From: Endocalyx cinctus
Lineage: Eukaryota > Ascomycota > Sordariomycetes > Amphisphaeriales > Apiosporaceae
NCBI GenBank assembly: GCA_001600455.1
Contig: BCKC01000012.1
Coordinates: 744,001 to 808,000, forward strand
Length of the DNA stretch: 64,000 nucleotides
Direction: 5' to 3'
Both the position numbers and the translations under genes were made by a program. Shown here piece after piece: positions 10,562 through 23,156 of the stretch. Under the pieces are notes generated by a model. That model saw only the letters and a list, made by a program, of their open reading frames with translations, had not been told where the DNA came from and did no database searches. Position 1 is the first letter of the stretch, and each line of letters begins with the position of its first letter.

Positions 10562-13500
10562 ATGTATAACAACAATACCGGACTTATCGCCATCTGTGGG
10601 ATGAGCATGAGACTCCCCGGCGGCGTGAGAACGGAAGAGGAATTTTGGGATATACTTGTCAACGGCAAGGATTTGCGTCAGTCTATTCCACCTAGTCGGT
10701 ACAACGCCGATGGATTCAGTCGTGGCCTCGGAAAGAAGGGCGCGATCGAAACTCAGCATGGCTACTTCTTGGCTGATGATCTTTCTACTCTGGACACTTC
10801 GTTCTTCTCAATGACGAGGTCGGATCTTGAGCGGATGGATCCTCAGCAGAGACAGCTCCTAGAAGTCACCCGAGAATGCTTTGAGAGCGCGGGAGAAGTC
10901 AAATACCGAGGTGGAGATATCGGGTGCTACGTTGGGACGTTTGGTGAAGACTGGCTACTTTCCCAATCTAAGGAAAGTCAGTCATCTGGATCTTTTCTTG
11001 GATGCGCGGATCTTATGATTGCAAATCGCATTTCTTTCGAATTCGATCTAAGGGGACCAAGGTAACAGTTTTCAATGACGTAAAGTCATATCCTATACTA
11101 CGGTTTTCTTCTTCCATTTCTAACAGCTAATCGAACCAGTCTTGTGATTAAAACGGGTTGTTCTGCATCACTCGTGGGCCTTCACGTTGCTTGTCAGGCT
11201 TTGAAGGCGGGAGACTGTTCAGCTGCAGTTGTAGCAGGAACAAGTCTGATAATGGGTCCATCTCTTAGTGTCGCCATGACGCAGCAAGGAGTACTGTCAC
11301 CTGAAGGGTCTTGCAAAACTTTTGATGCCTCCGCTGATGGGTTCGCACGAGCTGAAGCCATCAATGCCTTATACATCAAAAGACTCGAGGATGCTCTCCG
11401 AGATGGAAACCCTGTCCGTGCGGTAATAAGGGGAACGGCGACCAACAGCGACGGCAAAAGTGCTTCTGTCGTTGCACCTAGTCGGGAGGCACATGTGAAC
11501 CTGATGAAGAAAGCATACCATAATGCCCGCCTAGACCCTTTAGATACCGCGTTCGTTGAGGTATGGAACAGCTCAGTATAAATCATGGGACCCTGACTAA
11601 TATAATAATAAAATACAGTGTCATGGTACTGGAACAGAAGCTGGAGATCCTATCGGTATGTCTTTTTTACCACATCAGTCTACACATCGCTTGGGTATAA
11701 ACAGCTGAAGACTGATAAATTGACTTGTTTGACAGAAGCCAGCGCGGTTGGTGACATATTCGGACAGCGGGGTGTTTTTATCGGTTCAGTGAGAGAAAAG
11801 TTCCTCACAATTATTCATATCAAAGACTAAGTTGTTAATAGGTCAAACCCAATTTGGGACACGCGGAGGGCGCATCTGGAATTAACAGCGTGATTAAAGC
11901 AGTGCTGACATTGGAGCATGGAGTGATCCCTCCTCAAATCAAGTTTACAACCCCGAATCCTAAAAGTATGCTGAATATATTAGAGTGTCCACTACAAGGG
12001 ACTATAGTATACTAACAAATTACCGTGAACAGTTCCATTTGAAGAGAAGAAGCTTAAGGTACCTATCCGTCCAGTTAAGTGGCCGAAAGACAGGGCAGAA
12101 AGAGTAAGCGTGAACTCGTTTGGGATCGGTGGAATGAATGCCCACGTAAGTCCCGGATGACGCTCGAAACCTGCATGATCTGACATTTCCAGGTAATCAT
12201 CGATTCATTCCACGAGGCAACACGAGAATCATCCCATATATACCCCAACACAGTTCATGCTAGCAAGCGAATAATCATGCTTGTCACTGCTAATACACAG
12301 AACTCATTACGAATGCAATTGAAGAATATAGAAGCTTATCTCACATCAAGCTTAGAGTCCAGGGATGACATCTCGTATACTTTAGCACTACGTCGAGACC
12401 ACCTACCTCATCGAGCATTCATCATCGCATCTGACACAAATCAGTACGAGGTATCTACCTCGACTAAACTGCCCAATGAATTACCGGATACCTTGATAAT
12501 GGTGTTTAACGGCCAAGGATCTCAGTGGGCTGAGATGGGAGTAGATATCATGAATTATGATCATGAATTCCAAAGAGATATCCAAGAGATGGATCTCGTT
12601 CTACAAAGCCTCTTGCATCCACCAACGTGGCATATTGAAGGTATTCTTCATTCACTTGAGTATTATAAATCGATAGTCATATCTAACTTGACTCTAGATG
12701 AGCTGAGAAAATCAGAGAAAGAGACACTGATTAACCGTGCTGAATTCTCCCAGCCACTCTGTACTGCTGTGCAAATTGCCCTTGTTGCCGCACTGTCACG
12801 GGTAGGTGTAACACCAGGTGCTGTGATTGGCCACTCGAGTGGCGAAATAGCGGCAGCATATGCAACAGGGTCGCTATCTATGGAAGAAGCCATAATTCTC
12901 GCTTACTACAGAGGTTTTTGTACGAGGCACGCAACCGGAAAGGGTGGCATGGCTGTCATCGGTATGGGTCGTGATGATGTGACCCAATTTCTCAGGGAGG
13001 GTGTAGTCATCGCATGTGAGAACAGCCCAAGCAGCACCACAATTTCCGGTGACCTCAGGGAAGTTTTAAGGGTCATCGAATTGATCAAAGTCAAAGATTC
13101 TGAGTCTTTTGCGCGTGGCTTGGCGGTAGACCAAGCCTACCATTCTCGTAAGTAACACCGAATTCCTTACCAATACTGATATGTGCATGTGTCACTAAGC
13201 ACGGTGATTACAGATCACATGGATGATATTTCAAAGGAATACATGAATATAGTTCAAGCAGAGCTTGATAGACGACAACTCACACGAAGTGATCCACGAG
13301 TACCATTTTACTCGACAGTAAGAGATTGCGTCATTGAGAAAGGGGTGGATCTGGGTCCCAAGTATTGGGCACTCAATTTAACATCCCCGGTCAAATTTAT
13401 ATCGGCAGTAGAACGAACTCTGAAATCTCACCCCTCAAACTTGGTTTTAGAGATAGGACCACATTCCACCCTGTCTGGCCCACTTCGTCAGATTTTTTCA

Positions 13501-16500
13501 GCGCAACGAAAACATTTGGACTACATCCCGACTATGTTGCGATGCAAGAATTCCGCAAATTGTTTACTTTCTACATACGGACAACTATTCCAATATGGTA
13601 TTGATCTGAAACTTTCCCATATCGTGCCTCGGGGAAAGGTAGTTCATAGCCTCCCAAAATATGCTTGGGATCATGACGCGTCATTCTGGGGAGAGGGCCG
13701 CATTTCGAAAAATTGGAGGTTTCGACAATATGGACACCATTCACTTCTTGGACAACGTGTTCCTGAAACTGCAGAATTAACTCCATCTTGGCGAGTTGTT
13801 CTTGACCTAGATGATGAGCCTTGGCTTCGTGGCCACAAAGTCCGACAAGACATTGTTTTTCCGTTTGCTGGGTATCTAGCCATGGCTGGTGAAGCTCTCA
13901 GGCAGATTAATTTGGTATCTGACTATGGAATTCGACATGCTGTCGCTCACACGGCACTAATACTTACTGAATCAAGTCCAATTGAGATCATGACGACGTT
14001 ATCTCGTCGAAAGCATAGCGATATGATGGACTCGGACGCTTTTGATTTTTCCATATCCTCCTGGACCGGCTCCTCGTGGATTAAACATTGCGAGGGATTA
14101 GTTCAGCCAGCCGCTGCTTCTTCTACGTGTCCCTCCGCCCCCAACTTTTTCCAGCGAAAGTCATCAGCGGCAGAATGGTACAAAACTCTGCAACACGCCG
14201 GACTTGTATACGGCCCAGAGTTTCAAAGAATTCAATCTCTAGAGGCATCTGTCAACTTCCAGTCAGCTTGTGGGTTTATCGTTGACCCAGAATTCAACAA
14301 GGTAGCTTCATATTCTTTCCATCCCGCAACAATGGATAGCTGCTTGCAGCTCATTTTAGCAGCAATGACCCAGATTCAAAGTCGCAATATCACACAAACA
14401 TATATTCCCACTGTTATTGAAGAGGTCGAAGTTCGCTCCAGCGAACCGGAGATGGTAGTCAAAGCATGGTATCGTGATGACGGCAAAGATGTTGGTCTAG
14501 ATTGTCAAGGCCGCACCGGCAATGTTCTGCAAATTCGTGGTGCCCGTTTCGCAATCTTGGATGACGAATCATCAACTCCTGGAGACCGCCATGCAGCTGC
14601 TCGTCTAGAATGGTACCCTGTTTTCGATCTCAACAATCTGCGCAGCCTATTTACGCCGCCTACTATTACCAACGACACAAGAGTTCTGGTCGAAGAGTTG
14701 ACGCTTCTATGTCTTATAGACTCCAACGAACGATTACAGAATCTGGAGACGGATCAACCTTATTATGTCAAGTATCGAGAGTGGCTAGCCCGCGAGACAT
14801 TCAATGCCAGATCTGGAGCGTACCACATCGTAAAAGATGCTCCAAGCTACTTGTATCTAAGCCCAATAGAGCGAAGACTCTGTATAGAGCAGCGCGTAAA
14901 TGCCTTCAGCGGTGCAGATAGCGCTTTAGGTCTCATTGCCAAAGGGATCACAAGAATCTGCCACAACATTGAAGCCCTTTTCACCGGAGAGACAGATGCA
15001 TTGGAACTACTACTGCACGAGAATGCACTCGCTGAGATATACAATGCAGTTTCTTTTGGGTTTAGCAAGTTTGTCGGCCGCTTGGCTACTACAAGACCCA
15101 ACCTTCATATCCTTGAGGTCGGGGCTGGGACAGGTGGCACTACCGAATTCATTCTCCGCGCAATATCGAAATTTGGAAAGAATCCTGCCTACGCAATATA
15201 TACTTATACGGATATATCCACGGGTTTCTTCGAAGAGGCAAAGCGACGGTTTTCTTATGCCCCGAACATTGAATTCAAGGCGTTCGATATTTCCAAATCG
15301 CCATTCGAACAGGGGTTCGAATCTTCGAGTTACGACCTCATCTTGGCATCCAACGTAGTGCATGCTACGAAGAATTTGCGTGATACGTTACTCAATCTGC
15401 AGCCACTGCTTCGATCTGATGGTTACTTGATACTTTCAGAAGTATGTGCGGTCGCTCGCGTCCCGGGCTACGTGTTTGGCAATTTCCCCGGCTGGTGGCT
15501 CGGAGCTTCTGATGACCGCGAATGGCAGCCGTACGTGTCTCCGGATCGCTGGGACAGAGAGCTTAAATCAGCCGGGTTCACCGGCACCGATGCCGTCTAT
15601 TACGACGCCGAAGGCGACCTTCGGTATTGCGCAGCTATAATCACCCGCCCTCGGGTCGAACGAATGACCCTTCCCAAGAACACGAGTACTGTGGTTCTCT
15701 GCCAAAGTCCGGAAGATGAAAGCTCTATAAACATAATATCCAAAATTCGCAATGTGATGGATATTTCAATTGTACGACTGGGAATGAACATCCCACCCCA
15801 CGAGAGCATGGTAGTAATACTGGACCTTGAGACACCTTTCTTTGAGAATATCGACGAAGTCCGGTTTAGTCAATTCCAAGATCTTCTACGTAATCACGGT
15901 GGGAAAAATATTCTATGGCTCACTCCGAGGATTCAAATTGGATGTCAGAATCCCCGGGCCGCTCAAACGATTGGCGCCGTTCGCGTTGCTCGGGCTGAAC
16001 TGAATATTGAACTAACTACACTTGAGATTGACGTTCTCGGGGAGGATCTGGGTCGCATGGTATCTAACGTGCTCGAAAGGGTTCGCATGCAGACAGATAC
16101 AGAGAATATTTTGCCTGACAGGGAGTACGTTGTAGACCACGGAGTTGTTAAGGTCGGGCGCTTCCAGCCATTCAACTTGAACGAAGAAAAAGCACAGCGG
16201 AGCCTAGCAACCACAAGTACAACCGTGACGTTAAATATAGATCAACCAGGCTTGTTGAGCTCTTTGAGATGGGCCAACGTCTCTGTGCCAGAGCGCTTAT
16301 CTGAGCATGAAGTGGAAATCAACTGTCACGCCGTCGGTCTGAATTTCAGGGTAAGATCATATTCCCCTTTCAGCAAAATTTCTAATTCTAATCCTATACT
16401 CTGCAGGATATTATGGTGGCAACAGGAGTACTCAAGTTTGGAAATCAAAAGCCAAGGCTTGGTCTTGAAGCCGCCGGAGTAGTTACTCGTGTGGGCTCCG

Positions 16501-18607
16501 AAGTTACGGGTATTAGCATCGGAGATCGGGTGTGTGGAGGCAGTCCCAAAGGGTGCTTCTCAGCACAACTCTGCTTTTTAGACTCATTGGTAGTTAAGAT
16601 TCCAGATGAGTTGAGTTTCGAAGCAGCCGCAACAATGCCAGCATGTTACTCAACCGCCTTGTTGGCTGTGGTTGATGCTGGCCAATTGTCCAAAGGTCAA
16701 GTGAGTTATGCCCCTCAGTTCTAAAGCCACGTAAGAGTGTTCTTCTAACTCCAATAAAGAGCGTTCTGGTTCATTCAGCCTGCGGTGGTGTTGGGTTGGC
16801 TACAATTGAAGTCTGCAGAACAATAGGAGCCGACATTTACTGCACTGTGAGCAATGAGAGCAAGAGAAGATATTTGATGAAAACATTTAATATCCCCGGC
16901 GACCATATATTTCATTCACGCGACGATTCTTTTCTTTCGGGTATACTAAGTTACACAAGAGGCCGCGGGGTCGATCTCGTGCTGAATTCTCTTTCTGGAA
17001 AGTTACTTCATGCTTCTTGGAAATGTGTGGCGGAATTTGGAAAATTGGTTGAGCTCGGCAAGCGAGACCTAGTCGGCTTCGGCAAACTCGATATGGAGCC
17101 ATTCTTGGCGAACAGGTCTTATTGTTGCGTCGATCTTGCCCACGCAATGGAAAAGAGGCCAGCTTACGTCCAAAGGTACGTCAGAATCATACTAATTCTC
17201 CCACGTATCGCGAAAATGCTAACCTTTTTGAGCAGTATCATGCAACGTTGGCTCAATATGTACTGCAATGGACATATTAAGCCTATTGTACCAAGAGCAG
17301 TATTCGATTCACAAGACGTCGAACAAGCTTTCCGCCATATCCAAAAAGGTGACCATATTGGGAAGGCTGTGGTTCTATTTCCACCCACTGGTCTTCCTCC
17401 TGTTTCAGGACTACCAATTTTCAAACCGCTCTCATTGAATCCTAATTCAACCTACTTACTGGTAGGCGGTCTGGGTGGCCTTGGTCGGGCCGTGTCATCC
17501 TGGATGGTGGAACATGGTGCTCGTTACCTCATGTTTCTATCCCGCGGCGCTGGAAACTCTTCTCAAGATCTCTGTTTTCTCGAAGAACTGAAAAGCATGA
17601 ACTGTCATATTACCACCATTTCCGGTAGTGTAGAGGATATCTCTACCATTGTGAAGTGCATCGAAACCGCCCAGAAACCTATTAGAGGTGTCTTCCATAT
17701 GGCCATGGTATTGCAAGATTCGTCTCTTTTGGACATGACCTATCAACAGTGGACATCAACTACATCACCCAAGGTTAATGGGGCTTGGAACTTGCATAAT
17801 GCCTTCCTTGACCAGGAGCCTTTAGATTTCTTTTTGATGACGAGTTCGATAGTTACGGTTGTCGACCAGCCTGGTCAGAGTAACTACGCAGCCGCAAATA
17901 CTTTCCTCGAGGCTTTTTGTCAATACAGGCGAAGTCTAGGTCTCGCAGCTTCCGTCCTATGTGTGTGTCCTATTGACGATATTGGGTTTATCTCCAATAA
18001 CAGTGCTATACAGAGGAAGCTAAAGTCAAGTGGACTATACTTTCTTAGAGAGCGAGAACTCCTAGACTTCGTGGAGCACGCTATCATCAGCTCACACAAA
18101 GAACCTTTGATGGATCTAAACCGAAAAACAATGGAACCCTGGAAATTTGAAGGTCAGATTATCATGGGCCTTAAGTCTGAAGTGCACCTCAAAGATCCCA
18201 AGTGTCAGACATCATGGCGGCGTGACATAAGAATGGGTATGTACCACAATATCTCGCAGGATGGGGGAAGCGCTGGAAATGGAAATGACGCCGATAAACT
18301 TGGCAAGTTCCTCGTCCAGGTAGCAGGAGAAATCAGTATACTTGCCGAAGAAGCAGGCAGTGACTTTCTGGCCGTCGAGATTGGTCTCAGACTTTTTGCA
18401 ATCATGATGAAACCCGAAGAAGATCTGAATATCTCCCTACCGCTGGTGGAAATTGGACTGGACAGTCTGATAGCTGTTGAGATGAGGAGATGGTGGAAGC
18501 AAGCGTTTGGCCTGGATATAAGTACACTGGAGATTATGTCTGCTGGTAGCCTGAAGGAGCTCGGTAAACTAGCAGCAAGGGGATTGACAAAGAGGTTTAC
18601 CGAATGA
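10562..18607 (+). CDS. Highly reducing type I polyketide synthase (KS-AT-DH-MT-ER-KR-ACP)
   Basis: Iterative fungal HR-PKS, 2473 aa. Eleven exons: 10562-11061, 11140-11560, 11619-11655, 11736-11788, 11842-11965, 12033-12145, 12193-13147, 13214-16350, 16407-16700, 16760-17175, 17236-18607. KS: active Cys174 in KTGCSASL, His309 in [10 protein letters not shown], His344 in [11 protein letters not shown]: Ser631 in GHSSGE. DH: His942 and Asp1109. C-methyltransferase: [11 protein letters not shown] from residue 1368. [10 protein letters not shown] at 1883-1890. KR: GGLGGLG from 2094 and Tyr2234 in NYAAAN. ACP: Ser2427 in GLDSL. Every catalytic residue I can check is present, so full reduction and methylation are possible. 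No thioesterase or release domain, as usual for HR-PKSs; no partner hydrolase is seen. Intron 17176-17235 is 60 bp without an in-frame stop, so automated models may retain it. Confidence 0.95.
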
Positions 18608-19061
18608 GACGCGATACATTGACTTGAGACGTGTCATCAACTCTGATACTGGCGTGGTTGAAGCTACAATGTCACTTAGATCGGTACCGCAACATTGGAG
18701 GAGATAAAATGGACCCGGCTTACCCATTGAGCCTGCCCGGTTGATTATTTCTCGGAGCCAAAGGATCGCGGATTTATCAGACGATCTTGACAAAGTTGAA
18801 TAGTCCGACATATCTCTTGCCGAAAAGAAAGCAATCTTAATAAGAATATCGAGAGAGCATAGAATCGACAAATACAAGGTCACGTCACTCGTCCCATGCA
18901 TCTCGCACTACTATATATATTATGGGCATCCAGCTGCCAATGCGGTCCCACCACGAAAAGCCCCGTCATGCCAACGGCATTCCCCACTACCGTCACGAGG
19001 ATCGAGACAACGTACACAGCCGTGGCCATTAATTTGGGGTTATAGGCGGCGTGGATGAATC
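18608..19061. other. 3' flank of the HR-PKS
   Basis: No supportable gene. The minus strand carries a short hydrophobic open stretch around 18905-19095 that may be a membrane-gene remnant but cannot be tied to a family. Confidence 0.35.
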
Positions 19062-19247
19062 CACCAATAACACATGCATCGAGCCGCGGGCCGCATCACC
19101 GACGTCGTTCCCGATACCCTGACGCAGACGCAGACTCTCACGCGCACGACGTGGTTTAGCCCGTTTACGTCGCCCATAATCAACATGGGGGGCACTTCTG
19201 GGACGGCGACGTTGATCTAGGTGTTCCACACGCAGCGGGATTCCGGC

Positions 19248-19805
19248 ATGGCGGACGGAATGCCGTTCTACGAGCTGCCTTGCGCCAAGCCACTACCGAC
19301 CGAAGCGGCAAAGCCAGAGAACGAAATCAAGAGCAGGGCACAAGAAGGGGATGATGATGCTAGATGGACGCGCGATACGAGGTGCTCGCAAAAGGAGATG
19401 TACACGGCGTGCCGACGACAATGCGACTTTATATGCGGATACTGGAGGTGTCTGAGTGATGAGTTCATACTGGGACCAATGGAGAGGTTCATGGGAAGAG
19501 TGGTACGTATTATTTGTGGGTACTTTAATAGCAAAGAAAAAAAAGACTAACTAAAACTTAGACAGTGCTGGAGAGACTGGGGAGAAGAAGTTGCCCAATC
19601 TTCGCACTTTGAGATGGCTCAGCTGCTGGAGCCATGTCAGAAGAGCAACTGTGCGGTGGGATGCATCCCCGGCGAGGGGTGGGGTGAGAATTCGTTTTAT
19701 CCGGGTTCCTACATCCAAAATTGGGATGACGCGAAGGATGAACCATCGCCGTACCAGAATGAAACCGATACTGAGAGTTCGATGAATTGGGGAGTAAAGG
19801 ATTAA
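19248..19805 (+). CDS. Small cysteine-rich hypothetical protein, possibly a broken 3' gene fragment
   Basis: Not recognised. Two exons, 19248-19502 and 19566-19805, joined by a 63-bp intron with donor GTACGT, a CTAAC branch site and acceptor GACAG; the joined frame gives 164 aa. The product has at least nine cysteines in pairs (for example TACRRQCDFICGYWRC, then CQKSNCAVGC after the junction) and an acidic tail. The same frame is also open upstream from about 19062 to 19217 (a Ser/Thr-rich stretch containing TRTTWFSPFTSPI) but is closed by a TAG at 19218-19220. This suggests that the gene was once longer and is now interrupted, or that an upstream intron was missed. Ser/Thr-rich linker plus Cys-rich tail suggests a secreted or wall protein, but no signal peptide is attached to the part seen. 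Confidence 0.4.
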
Positions 19806-19975
19806 TGCCAATGCTAACATCCACCAAGCCCTTCGTAGCCTTGACGAACGGCGCCTCTTGGAAACTCTTGCCATAGACCCAGAGCGTCGGCATGCAAGCC
19901 ACGAATACTGCAACACCGCTCTCAACCATACCCCAGTAGATAAAAGAAGTTGATAACACTAGCAGTTCAAGTAAA
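19800..19975 (-). pseudogene. Fragment of a Pth11-like/rhodopsin-domain membrane protein
   Basis: On the minus strand an open stretch reads FIYWGMVESGVAVFVACMPT, which closely resembles the last helix of fungal rhodopsin-domain proteins (family form: W-x-x-I/V-E-x-G-V-A-x-x-x-A-C-x-P-T-L). No matching upstream exons with the preceding six helices could be traced, and the tail meets the 3' end of the cysteine-rich gene. I read it as a decayed fragment; a gene with poorly recognisable introns is the alternative. Confidence 0.4.
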
Positions 19976-20339
19976 TCAGAATATGCCTTTCTGTTGTTTG
20001 GCTGGAATGATTATGTTACTAGTACGCCACCATAGCCACAGTATCAGCCCCCGGCTGATACGCGTCACTTACATAATAGTCACACGTGCACACACCACTA
20101 CTGTTAGGATGTGGTGCGTCAGGATGGTGTATGCATGTGTATTCTGGTATGTAGATGTAGGCACTATATGGTGATGGTTGTAAATCCCAGATCTATTAAA
20201 GATGGAGAGACAATCTGGCTTTACCAGCTATTCTAATGTAAGGGACTACGTAATAGTGTGGTTTCCAGTCCGGTATCGCGGGGCTCGGAATACGTCGTAT
20301 TTTACGTATTCAAGCTCGTTGCGATATATCTGGACTGTA

Positions 20340-20470
20340 AACTGTATGTAATTGGTAACTATCTAACTACTTGACTGGTGTATGGAGGTGTTTAATTGTA
20401 TATGTGAAAAAGCATATGTTCAATTAGGTGTTATCTCCATACAAATTTTCACCAAGTATTTACAGTATGT
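20340..20470. repeat. Long imperfect inverted repeat (hairpin about 130 bp)
   Basis: Two arms pair around a centre near 20408. TATGGAGGTG on the left matches CTCCATA on the right, outward TACTTGACTGGTG matches CACCAAGTA, and ACTGTATGT matches ACAGTATGT. Bulges interrupt the stem. This could be a small decayed MITE or a structured transcript. It lies in a gene-free stretch. Confidence 0.45.
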
Positions 20471-21740
20471 TGTTTCGGAACAACATATCTCCGGTATCTA
20501 ATCTGACAGGAGGTAACAAGTAAATGGTAAATAGGCGGTGAAATATGGCAGTATTTCCATGCTCGAGGATCCACAATAGTATGGTGTTGTCAGATGACTT
20601 GGAGTCACCTTTATATTCAACAAACCGAGGTTCTGGTACAAGGATAGCACGTGAGTGGATGTATTAAGCTACAGCTATGTAATAAGCTAGAGTCCGGTTT
20701 AACGCGGCGTGGCTCAGGTACTTATTAGTCAACTAATCAGCCATTGAGTACCTAATCAATCCCTGATGTAAATAAACCCTACCTACTCAGTACATACTTT
20801 TTATAGATAGATAGCACCTAGGTTGGAACAATGATTGAGTAAAAGTAGGTTAGCTTCTATTTTCTAATAGTTTTTCATCGTCTCGGATGATCTTGGTTTA
20901 AATAGACATGAAGGGGCTAGCCCCCCGTTTAATGCATATTCACTTATCCGGTCTCCAAGGTACCTATTTATCAGGTACTGTACTAGGGTCCACTTTAATT
21001 ATCCAGTCTTCGTCCACTACAACTCTTTGATCCAACGTCATCAGCCGAGATTGGCGAGAAAGTGAGGTAGACGAAGTCAACCAGCGAACACACAATCCGG
21101 AAAGAGAAATGGAAGCATCGCAGCAGTCGGGACTTTCTCGAGGTCACTCGAGGACTAAATCAGGTGCAAGAAGTGAGTAAAACATACCATTGTTACGCAA
21201 TTTAAACACAGTCAATGGAAAGAGCATCACTTAAAACTAGAGATTGGCGGGATGCCCTACGCAATTGTAGCGTCTTCAAAGACCCTGATTTCGACGGTGA
21301 TCCCATTTGAAGCAACGATATTTCAAAAAGTCGTCTGATAGATGCGGCTCATTTTCCTTGGCGTTAGTTGGTATTCGATTATAGTCTCTTATTAGGGGCA
21401 CCTTTTCCTTTTCTTTTTTTTTTTTTTTTGCGGGGCGCTTCGAGTGTTCTCATTTATTTACAATTACTGATTTTCTTTTCGTCCTTGCAATCTTTAGTAT
21501 TCTCAACTAGGACGGGCCGAGTGACGTTGGTTGAAATCAATTTTCGGACAAATTGATGTCAACTTACCCGATTCAAAATGCCGAAAACGGCTACGCTGAA
21601 AAGTAGCAGTTGAACGTTAGACCGAGATTTAAGCTGCCGAGTTGCTGAGTATGCGGCGCAGCCAAATGTCTCCGCAACGATATTATATCCGAGATCCGAG
21701 TAAGCGGCGAGACTCAAAATGTTTCCGTAACTATATATAT
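20471..21740. other. Gene-free stretch
   Basis: Only short frames, a 15-nt poly-T run near 21415 and low-complexity sequence. A 21-codon start-like segment near 21110 followed by a donor-like site does not extend into a recognisable gene. Confidence 0.4.
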
Positions 21741-21935
21741 CAAAAAGATGACCTTTTCAAGAAACCAACACATAAATAAGAAAGAAAGAGTCATGTCAGC
21801 TTATTGTATCGTCTCATTATATATAGCCTCCTTTCTCTCTTCTTCCTATCTCCTTTCTTCCACCTCTTCTCCCTGTACAAACACTTCCTTTCTCCATACA
21901 CTGCTGCAACACACACAATTCAAAAACTGAACACT
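21741..21935 (+). promoter_or_regulatory. TATA-like box and CT-rich tract upstream of SDR gene
   Basis: TATATATA-type sequence near 21733 and 21818 and a strongly pyrimidine-rich tract (about 21823-21890) precede the start codon at 21936. Such CT tracts are typical of actively used fungal promoters just upstream of the transcription start. Confidence 0.5.
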
Positions 21936-23156
21936 ATGTCTTCTTCTCCATCGGGTTCCATCCTCGTCACAGGCGCCAACGGCGGCCTTGGCTCAGCGAT
22001 CATATCGCGCGTCGCAGGGGACGTCTCCCTCGGAACGTCCCTCTACGGGCTGTACACGGTGCGCAGCGTCTCGCGCGCGGCCAACGCTCAGAAGACGCTA
22101 GAAAGCCACCCAAAGCATAAGCACGAACTAGTAGCGCTGGACTTGTCTAGCCTGAAGAGCGCGCGCGAGGTCGCGGGGATGATCAACGAGCGCGTCGCGA
22201 AGGGGGAGATCCCCCCTATACGCGCGCTTGTCCTCAACGCCGGGTGGCAGGAGTATACGACCCACACGTTTACCGGGGATGGCTTCGATATGACGTTTCA
22301 GGCGAACTATCTGTCGCATTTCTTGCTTAGTCTGCTGCTCTTGAAGAGTATGGATAAGGAGAACGGCCGGATTGTCGTGTTAGGGAGTTGGTCGCACGAG
22401 TAAGTGTAACCCCTATTTTTCACCTTGCCATGTTATCGAATTTGAGAAGAAGCTAATATTTGGTCTGGACGTTTCATAGCACCGCCGATAAGCGCAACTC
22501 TATCGGCCCCGCTGGAAAGGCCTACACCCCGGAGCAATACCGACAGATCTTCAACGAGTCAATTGACGTAGAGGGTATAGCTCGCGGCCATTGGAGCTCG
22601 GAAAAAGAACACCCCGGGGATCTAAATGCGGGTTACAGACGATACGGCGCCTCGAAGTTGTGTGAAGTGATTATGATGTACGTTTCTCTCCCCTTCTATA
22701 CTTTCTTCTTCCTAAATATACACGTAACACTAATAATATATAACTATATATAGGCAAGAGCTCTCCAAACGCGTAACCACCGACCCCACCCTATCCAAAA
22801 TCTCCGTCCTTGCCCTCGATCCGGGCGCGATGCCCAGCGGGCTCGGAAACCAGGGCACGCGGGCGATACAGGCCTCGTTCAGGGCCATGTCGTGCACGGC
22901 TCCGCTAATGTCCAAGCTGCGTCCCAACGGCGTCATGCGCACGACGAGCCAGTCGGCCAACGACGTCGTCCGGGCCGCGACCTCGCGGGAGGAGCCGTTC
23001 GGCGAGAGGCCGAACGGCATGTATATGGACGGGCGCGCCGTCAGCCAGATCGGGGCCGAGGCCGCGGACGAGAAGAAGAGTCGGAAGGTGTGGGAGGCGA
23101 GCTTGGCGCTTGCGGGCGTGTTGGAGGGAGACACGATTTTGGCTCGTTGGAAATGA
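21936..23156 (+). CDS. Short-chain dehydrogenase/reductase
   Basis: NAD(P)-dependent SDR, 354 aa, similar in style to the fungal retinol/protochlorophyllide-reductase-like group. Exons 21936-22399, 22480-22677, 22754-23156; introns 22400-22479 and 22678-22753, both GT-AG. Start MSSSPSGSILVTGANGG carries the TGxxxGLG motif near residues 11-17. LVLNAGWQ is the NAG-type strand, and YGASK is the catalytic YxxxK, recovered in the second exon. The third exon begins QELSKRV and includes LALDPGAMPSGL, the usual post-catalytic PG motif. The coding region is GC-rich compared with its AT-rich flanks. It lies 3.3 kb behind the HR-PKS, separated by relics, so cluster membership is uncertain. Substrate unknown. 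Confidence 0.9.

Noticed and set aside
11140..11200. KS active site KTGCSASL instead of DTACSSSL in the HR-PKS
   Set aside because: To my knowledge a whole clade of fungal HR-PKSs carries this KTGCS form. Cys and both His residues are present, so it is not evidence of inactivity.
18905..19095. Hydrophobic minus-strand stretch (two possible membrane helices)
   Set aside because: Too short to assign; cannot be joined to the Pth11-like fragment by plausible splicing, so not annotated as a gene.
21936..23156. SDR as the missing trans-enoyl reductase of the PKS-NRPS
   Set aside because: It has SDR motifs (TGxxxGLG, YGASK), not the MDR fold of known trans-ERs, and lies 30 kb away.
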